Below, piece after piece: positions 58,998 to 64,000 of a stretch of 64,000 bases of DNA. The notes beneath the pieces were generated by a model. That model saw only the letters and a list, made by a program, of their open reading frames with translations, searched no databases and had not been told where the DNA came from. The translations under genes and the position numbers were made by a program. The first letter of the stretch is position 1. The number at the start of each line of letters is the position of its first letter. The stretch comes from Streptomyces griseus subsp. griseus (GTDB lineage: Bacteria; Actinomycetota; Actinomycetes; Streptomycetales; Streptomycetaceae), in contig NZ_CP032543.1 in NCBI RefSeq assembly GCF_003610995.1, positions 4,464,001 through 4,528,000 on the forward strand, given 5' to 3'.

Positions 58998-59146
58998 CCG
59001 CCGTGACCGCTGACCTGCCCGCCGCCCCGTTCCCCGCCCGCCCATCGCCCCGTCCCCGCCCCGCCCGCCGACGGCAGCCCTCGCAACCGAACGCACGCTC
59101 GCTGCGTCTTGTGTTCCAAGACCAAGCAAGGGGTAGGAGCAGCGAC

Positions 59147-59419
59147 ATGAGCATTGTCGGTTGGATCATTCTTGGGCTGCTCGCCGGAGTCATAGCCAAA
59201 ATCCTGCTCCCGGGCCGCGACCCGGGCGGCATCGTCGGGACCACCCTCATCGGGATCGCCGGTGCCTTCGTCGGAGGCTGGCTCTCCAGTCAGTTCCTCG
59301 ACCGTCCCATCAGCAACGACTTCTACGACACCGCGACCTGGATCGCCGCCATCGCCGGCTCCCTGGTCCTGCTGATCCTCTACCGGCTGCTCTTCGGCAA
59401 CTCCCGCGAACGGCGCTGA
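59147..59419 (+). CDS. GlsB/YeaQ/YmgE-family membrane protein
   Basis: 90-residue three-helix protein of the transglycosylase-associated/stress family (IVGWIILGLLAGVIAKILLPG, then a Gly-rich loop). ATG 59147 with GGAG upstream. Convergent with alkB, 13 bases apart. Function not established. Confidence 0.88.
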   Translation: MSIVGWIILGLLAGVIAKILLPGRDPGGIVGTTLIGIAGAFVGGWLSSQFLDRPISNDFYDTATWIAAIAGSLVLLILYRLLFGNSRERR

Positions 59420-59432
59420 CCGCTCCCGGGGC

Positions 59433-60116
59433 TCAACTCAGCCCGGTCTCCCGCAACGTCACATTCAGCCGGCCCGCCCGCATCCCCGCGGCCGGGTCGG
59501 CTGTTCCGACGTGGACCTTCGGCACCCCGTGAAACGCGAAGCGCGACGGACCGCCGAAGACGAAGAGGTCCCCGGAGACCAACTCCACGTCCGTGTAGGG
59601 CTGCCCGCGACCCTCGGTGTTCCCGAAGCGGAACACGCACGCCGCCCCGATGCTCAACGACACCACAGGAGCACCCGAACGCTCCTCCCTGTCCTGGTGC
59701 ATACCCATCCGCGCCGCGTCGTCATAGAAGTTGATCAGCGCGGTGTCCGGAGTGAACGCCTCCGCCGCGCCCTCGTCCTCGTACGCCTCCGCCACCGCCG
59801 CACGCCCCAATTCGACCAGCCACCGTGGCATCGCGGCCACCGGGGCGCCGTTCACATCGTCGGCGGTGCGCGTGTACCGGTACGGCTGCCAGTGCCACCC
59901 CAGGCACACCGTCCGCACCGACATCACGCCGCCGCCCGGCAACACCGTGTGCCGCAAGGGAACCGGCCCCCGCGCCCACTCCCGGCACGCCGCCACCAAC
60001 TCCCGCCGGCGCTCCACCGGGAGCCACTCGGGCACGTGCACGGCACCCGGCGCGACCACCTGCCGGGGCCGCGGAAAGAGCCCGCCCGAAGTGGCCGGAA
60101 CCCCACGCGAAGCCAT
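59433..60116 (-). CDS. alkB: AlkB-family Fe(II)/2-oxoglutarate dioxygenase
   Basis: 227 residues; reverses alkyl damage in DNA or RNA. Iron ligands are His140 and Asp142 in MHQDRE and His196 in FAFHGVPK; the RLNVTLR segment binds 2-oxoglutarate. Fourteen bases downstream of ogt on the same strand, an alkylation-repair operon. Confidence 0.9.
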   Translation of the reverse strand: MASRGVPATSGGLFPRPRQVVAPGAVHVPEWLPVERRRELVAACREWARGPVPLRHTVLPGGGVMSVRTVCLGWHWQPYRYTRTADDVNGAPVAAMPRWLVELGRAAVAEAYEDEGAAEAFTPDTALINFYDDAARMGMHQDREERSGAPVVSLSIGAACVFRFGNTEGRGQPYTDVELVSGDLFVFGGPSRFAFHGVPKVHVGTADPAAGMRAGRLNVTLRETGLS

Positions 60117-60130
60117 TCGTCACACCACCC

Positions 60131-60685
60131 TCAGCCGTCGGCCCGCACCCGCGGGGCGCCGTCGGTCCCCGCAACGCCCTCCACGCACGCGGCCCCTTCG
60201 AGCCCCAGCAGCACCTGCTTGCGCTCCAGGCCACCCGCGTACCCCCGCAGCGCCCCGTCCGCCCCGATCACCCGGTGACACGGCCGCACGACCAGCAACG
60301 GGTTGCGCCCGATCGCCGTCCCCACCGCCCGCACCCCCGCACCGGAGGCCCCGACCTGCGCGGCGACCTCCCCGTACGACAGGGTCTGACCGTACGGAAT
60401 CGACTCCAGCACCTTCCAGACGCGCCGCTGGAACTCCGTACCCGCGCCCTCGGCGAACGGCACGTCGAACCGCGCCGACCGCCCCGCGAAGTACGCCTCC
60501 ACCTGCGCGACGATCCCCGCGAACAGCTCGGGCGCCTCGGACCACCCGTCCCGGATGACCGCACCGCCCTTCTGCCCGGGCACGGACAACGACACCAGCC
60601 GCAGTCCGTCGGCCGTCCCGTCCGACTCGCCCACCAGCAGCAACTGGCCCAGCGGACTGGCCACCCGCGTGTACACCGTCGTCAC
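60131..60685 (-). CDS. ogt: Methylated-DNA-protein-cysteine methyltransferase
   Basis: 184 residues; suicide repair of O6-methylguanine. The acceptor is Cys136 in RPCHRVIG, preceded by a helix-turn-helix (YGEVAAQVGASGAGVRAVG). First gene of the pair with alkB. Confidence 0.92.
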   Translation of the reverse strand: MTTVYTRVASPLGQLLLVGESDGTADGLRLVSLSVPGQKGGAVIRDGWSEAPELFAGIVAQVEAYFAGRSARFDVPFAEGAGTEFQRRVWKVLESIPYGQTLSYGEVAAQVGASGAGVRAVGTAIGRNPLLVVRPCHRVIGADGALRGYAGGLERKQVLLGLEGAACVEGVAGTDGAPRVRADG

Positions 60686-60837
60686 GACCGCCTGCTTTCC
60701 CGCTCTTCCCCGAGCTTCTTCGATCCCCCGCCCACAACCCAGTCTGCGCCCGTCCGCCGCCCGACGGCTGGCGGCATTCGGACATCACGCTCAGGGCTTG
60801 GTAGGCCCAGGAGCCGGGAGGCCCGGCTGCGGCACGG

Positions 60838-61593
60838 TCACTCGTCCGCCTCCCAGAAGCCGCGGGTGCCGAGGGAGACCTTGGGGAGCTCTTGGTCGTC
60901 TCTCCTGGCTTCGAAGAAGTCCAGCTCCGTGGGGTCCAGGTCCAGCGCGGCGCAGACCTCCTCATGGAGATCGGCGAAGAGCATGAACCTCTCCTCCCGT
61001 CGGTCCTCATAGTCGTCTTCGGTCGCGTTGAAGGCGGAAGGCAAGAGGTCGAACACATCGCTTGCCCAGCACCGGTACCAGTCGAAGACGTTGTTCGCCG
61101 CCTCGGCGACGTCCTCATCCCCTAGTTCGCCCAGCTTGTCGGTGGCCGCGCGGGCGACGGACGCCGCGATGCGGACGGGCCCCAGATTGCCGGTGGGAAA
61201 GCCGAAGGAGGAAAGACAGACTGCCGAGACCAGAAGGGAGATGGACTCTTCCCATCTGATCGTCTCGCTCTGGAACATCCGGTACGCCCGGATGAGACCG
61301 GCTCTGGGGGAAGGGTCGTCGGGCGCCACACGGTTGGGGTTCGGGAGCCGCAGCAGCTCCTTGTAGTGGAACATGGCCTGGCGGTCGATGTCTCCGCGAT
61401 CGAAGCGGGTGTGGCAGTTCGGGCACAGAACGATCATGTTCTGAAAGTCGTGCCTCTGGACGCGGTGCCAGGGCACGATGTGCGCGATCTCCAGAGGAGT
61501 CGCGCGACACGTCGGTATCGCGCACCGGTGGCCGACCTCGACGAAGAGTTGCCGGGCTAACGGACGGGGCACCTTGGTGCGATGAGTGGCCAT
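60838..61593 (-). CDS. HNH endonuclease family protein
   Basis: 251 residues. N-terminal HNH nuclease: CAIPTCR, HIVPWHRV, FQNMIVLCPNCHTRFDRG, with zinc cysteines and the catalytic His. The remaining 150 residues are helical and unrecognised. No ribosome site; TACGCT lies six bases before ATG 61593, so it may be leaderless. It could be a stand-alone defence nuclease; no restriction or modification partner is nearby. Confidence 0.85.
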   Translation of the reverse strand: MATHRTKVPRPLARQLFVEVGHRCAIPTCRATPLEIAHIVPWHRVQRHDFQNMIVLCPNCHTRFDRGDIDRQAMFHYKELLRLPNPNRVAPDDPSPRAGLIRAYRMFQSETIRWEESISLLVSAVCLSSFGFPTGNLGPVRIAASVARAATDKLGELGDEDVAEAANNVFDWYRCWASDVFDLLPSAFNATEDDYEDRREERFMLFADLHEEVCAALDLDPTELDFFEARRDDQELPKVSLGTRGFWEADE

Positions 61594-61642
61594 GCGGGAA
61601 GCGTAATGAGCGCCACCGACAGCGCCGTCGGGCCTGACGAGG

Positions 61643-61695
61643 GCACAACGAGGGCAACCATCGAGGCTGCCTCGACGATTGCGCCCTCGTTGTGC
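61643..61695 (-). terminator. Long two-part hairpin after yajQ
   Basis: Outer perfect 13-bp stem GCACAACGAGGGC / GCCCTCGTTGTGC, inner 7-bp stem TCGAGGC / GCCTCGA with a 1-base loop. It lies 50 bases after the yajQ stop on the minus strand and also just before the HNH gene. Confidence 0.8.
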
Positions 61696-61746
61696 GCGTC
61701 AAGCTGACCCGGCACCCAGCGGGAGTGCCACGGGCAGGGGGTTTCC

Positions 61747-62235
61747 TCAGCGGTAGTTCACGAACTGGATGGCGAAGTCGAGGTCCTTGTCCTTCAACAG
61801 CGTCTGTACGGCCTGGAGGTCGTCGCGGCTCTTCGAGCTGACGCGCAGCTCGTCACCCTGGACCTGCGCCTTGACGCCCTTCGGGCCCTCGTCGCGGATG
61901 ACCTTCGCCACCTTCTTGGCGTTCTCCTGGGAGATGCCCTCCTCGATGGTGGCGAAGATCTTGTACTCCTTGCCGGAGAGCTGCGGCTCACCGGCGTCCA
62001 GCGACTTCAGCGAGATGCCCCGCTTGACCAGCTTGGACTGGAAGATGTCGAGGATCGCCTTGACCCGCTCCTCGCCGTTCGCCTCCATCAGGATCTTCTC
62101 GCCGGACCACGAGATCGAGGCGCCCGTGCCCTTGAAGTCGTAACGCTGGGAGATCTCCTTGGCGGCCTGGTTGAGGGCGTTGTCGACCTCCTGCCGCTCG
62201 ACCTTCGAGACGATGTCGAAACTGGAGTCGGCCAT
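61747..62235 (-). CDS. yajQ: YajQ-family cyclic-dinucleotide-binding protein
   Basis: 162 residues, normal length. [20 protein letters not shown] opening is diagnostic. YajQ homologues bind c-di-GMP or nucleotides. ATG 62235 with AAGGAG seven bases upstream; a longer reading to 62316 lacks one. Divergent from tRNA-Tyr. Confidence 0.92.
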   Translation of the reverse strand: MADSSFDIVSKVERQEVDNALNQAAKEISQRYDFKGTGASISWSGEKILMEANGEERVKAILDIFQSKLVKRGISLKSLDAGEPQLSGKEYKIFATIEEGISQENAKKVAKVIRDEGPKGVKAQVQGDELRVSSKSRDDLQAVQTLLKDKDLDFAIQFVNYR

Positions 62236-62402
62236 GACGTGTGGCTCCTTGCGTCGAATGTGCGTGGGATACAGCGCAAAGCCTAGCCACCGCCGCACCC
62301 TCCGGCTGCTGATCAATGAGGTGGCGGAGCACCCCTGGCCATCAGGTATTGTTTACGTCGTCGCCAAGGAGCTCACCAGTGGAGATCCGACGCGTCGTTC
62401 GA

Positions 62403-62484
<82 letters not shown>

Positions 62485-62491
62485 CGCGAAC

Positions 62492-62526
62492 GAAGCCCCC
62501 GACCAGTCCTTCTGGTCGGGGGCTTC
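62492..62526 (+). terminator. Terminator after tRNA-Tyr
   Basis: Perfect 15-bp stem GAAGCCCCCGACCAG / CTGGTCGGGGGCTTC with a 5-base loop, followed by CTCGTTT. Confidence 0.9.
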
Positions 62527-62566
62527 CTCGTTTCCCACAGCCTGCGGCAGCGCTCCGGCCGCTCCG

Positions 62567-63223
62567 TCAGTTGCCCGCGACGTCCTTCACGGAGACCGTG
62601 ACCGGCACGTTCCCCGAGATGACCTCCAGGGTCAGGCCCGCCGTCGCCGGGGTGTCCAGCAGCTCCAGGATCGTCGCCGCCACGTCGTCGCGCGGGATCG
62701 GGCCGCGCCCGGTCTTCGCGGCGAGCAGGATCTGCCCGTTGCCCGCGTCGTTGGTGAGCATCCCGGGGCGCAGGATCGTCCAGTCGAGTGCGGAGCGGGA
62801 GCGCACGTCGGCGTCCGCCGCGCCCTTCGCCCTCAGGTAGACGTCGAACACCTCGTCGCCGGGGTGGTCGGGGTCGGCGCCCATGGATGAGATGACGATG
62901 TACCGGCGTACGCCCGCCGCTTGGGCCGCGTCGGCGAACAGGACGGCGGCGCCCCGGTCGACGGTGTCCTTGCGGGTGGTGCCGCTGTTCGGTCCGGCGC
63001 CCGCCGCGAAGACGGCCGCGTCGGCCCCGCGCAGCACCTCGGTGGCCTCCTCGACGGAGGCCGATTCGAGGTCCAGCACGGCGGGTTCGGCGCCGATGTC
63101 GGTGAGGTCCTGGCTCTGTTGGGGGTTACGGATGATCCCTACGGCCTCATCGCCGCGAGCGGCGAGCAGCCGTTCCAGCCGCAGTGCGATCTGTCCGTGT
63201 CCACCTGCGATGACAATGCGCAT
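62567..63223 (-). CDS. NAD(P)-binding SDR-like protein
   Basis: 218 residues; atypical SDR related to NAD(P)H-binding (NmrA-like) proteins. Cofactor motif IAGGHGQIAL near residue 5; YIVISSMGAD and LDWTILRPGMLT are the other family segments. ATG 63223 has CGGAGG only one base upstream, an unusually short spacing; the GTG/ATT codons slightly downstream could be the real start. Substrate unknown. Confidence 0.85.
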   Translation of the reverse strand: MRIVIAGGHGQIALRLERLLAARGDEAVGIIRNPQQSQDLTDIGAEPAVLDLESASVEEATEVLRGADAAVFAAGAGPNSGTTRKDTVDRGAAVLFADAAQAAGVRRYIVISSMGADPDHPGDEVFDVYLRAKGAADADVRSRSALDWTILRPGMLTNDAGNGQILLAAKTGRGPIPRDDVAATILELLDTPATAGLTLEVISGNVPVTVSVKDVAGN

Positions 63224-63257
63224 ACCTCCGACCGTACGCCCGGCGGCCGCCCCGTGC

Positions 63258-64000
63258 TCAGCTCTTGGGCCCGGCACCGGATTCGGGTCGTCCCTGGCGC
63301 GGGAAGTCGGGGCCGGCGGCCGCGTCGGGGTCGGAGTCGCAGTATTCGCGTACGGCGCTGGTGCGGGCGACGACCCGGCCGCGGTGGACGACGATCCGGC
63401 TGTAGGCGAGGGAGAGCACGGAGGAGAGCCGTTCGCCGCGTACGGCGAGGAGTTCCGCGGGGAAGCCCGCCTCCACGCGGATGTCGGGCAGCCCGAGGGC
63501 GGCACGGGCGGTCGTGGAGACCATGGCGTAGGCGTGTTCGGCGCGCAGGCCGTGCTGCGAGGCGAGGAGGTACGCCGCTTCGAGCGGGTCGCCGCGGCCC
63601 ACCGGGTTGGCCGTGTCGCGGAGTGCGCCGCTGCCCGCCACCACGCGCACGCCGGCGGAGCGTAGGAGGCGTACGGGAGCGGTCGTGCGGCGCTCGGAGC
63701 CGGCGCAGCCGCCCTGCGGGAGGCAGCCGACGGTGATGCCGGCGGCGGCGAGCTGGTCGGCGGCGCGGCTCGCGGTCTCCAGGGGGAGATGGGCGAGCCC
63801 GGCGCAGGGGCCGATGCTGACGCCGGGGCGCATGCCCCCGGCCATGGCGGCGAGGCGGGCCAGCCGGGTCGGGTCGTCGCCGTCGGTGTGCAGGTCGACG
63901 GGGCAGCCGTGCTCGGCGGCGACCTCCAGGACGGCCGCGGTGTAGCCGGTGGGGTCGGGGTCCAGGTCGGGCCGGCCGCCGACGACGGCGGCGCCCATCT
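63258..64000 (-). CDS. Amidohydrolase, 3' part (cytosine deaminase-like)
   Basis: C-terminal 247 residues of a gene that runs off the right edge. TIM-barrel amidohydrolase features are visible: CPVDLHTDGDDP, GPCAGLAHLP and VVAGSGALRDTANP, resembling cytosine deaminase-type enzymes. The N-terminal HxH site is outside the window. Only 34 bases separate it from the SDR-like gene on the same strand. Confidence 0.8.
   Translation of the reverse strand, partial: MGAAVVGGRPDLDPDPTGYTAAVLEVAAEHGCPVDLHTDGDDPTRLARLAAMAGGMRPGVSIGPCAGLAHLPLETASRAADQLAAAGITVGCLPQGGCAGSERRTTAPVRLLRSAGVRVVAGSGALRDTANPVGRGDPLEAAYLLASQHGLRAEHAYAMVSTTARAALGLPDIRVEAGFPAELLAVRGERLSSVLSLAYSRIVVHRGRVVARTSAVREYCDSDPDAAAGPDFPRQGRPESGAGPKS

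Noticed and set aside
60838..61593. HNH gene as part of a restriction-modification system.
   Set aside because: No methyltransferase or specificity gene is adjacent, and the neighbours are repair and housekeeping genes.

Overview
The window is very GC-rich DNA from an actinomycete, almost certainly a Streptomyces chromosome core. The evidence is heavy use of GTG and TTG starts, many 4-base stop/start overlaps, a complete nuo operon plus a second partial one, and Streptomyces-type families (XRE/DUF397 pair, SpoIIE-like PAS-GAF protein, GPP34 protein, KorAB). From memory, the order nuo - recQ - polyprenyl synthase - korAB - partial nuo - htpX resembles the S. coelicolor SCO4562 to SCO4609 region; I could not run an alignment.

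Layout. 1-11.5 kb: end of the main complex I operon (nuoF 3' end, nuoG to nuoN), closed by a strong hairpin. 11.6-20.8 kb: recQ; then on the minus strand a GPP34 protein, fumarylacetoacetase, a CocE/NonD hydrolase and a POT peptide transporter; then a polyprenyl diphosphate synthase (likely menaquinone side chain). 21-25.5 kb: a LolA-like membrane protein, an ABC exporter pair, a TetR regulator and a cold-shock-domain protein. 25.6-35 kb is accessory: a lysine-rich secreted protein with a structured leader, a SpoIIE-like protein, a HAD phosphatase, the remnant of a Stv-like domain, an XRE/DUF397 pair facing three small unknown genes, two VOC proteins, a CGNR protein and an exported beta-carbonic anhydrase. 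35-45.5 kb: rarD (frameshifted), a QorB/HxlR divergent redox pair, 2-oxoacid:ferredoxin oxidoreductase korAB (korB frameshifted), and one response regulator with two near-duplicate histidine kinases. 45.7-56.3 kb: second nuo operon, nuoA-B-C-H-I-J-K-L-M-N, without nuoD, E, F or G. 56.4-64 kb: mscL, htpX, a YccF gene, a frameshifted nucleotidyltransferase, a GlsB-type protein, the ogt-alkB repair pair, an HNH nuclease, yajQ, tRNA-Tyr, an NAD(P)-binding protein and a partial amidohydrolase.

How the parts fit. Much of the window is respiration: NADH-linked complex I, a quinone side-chain enzyme, and a complex I-like module lacking the NADH-input genes, lying beside a 2-oxoacid:ferredoxin oxidoreductase. 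The most interesting hypothesis is that the second module takes electrons from ferredoxin reduced by KorAB. The most practical finding is that three genes (rarD, korB, the nucleotidyltransferase) are each broken by one missing base in a G/C homopolymer, a pattern that points to sequencing error rather than gene decay. I saw no CRISPR array, insertion sequence, prophage or integration site.
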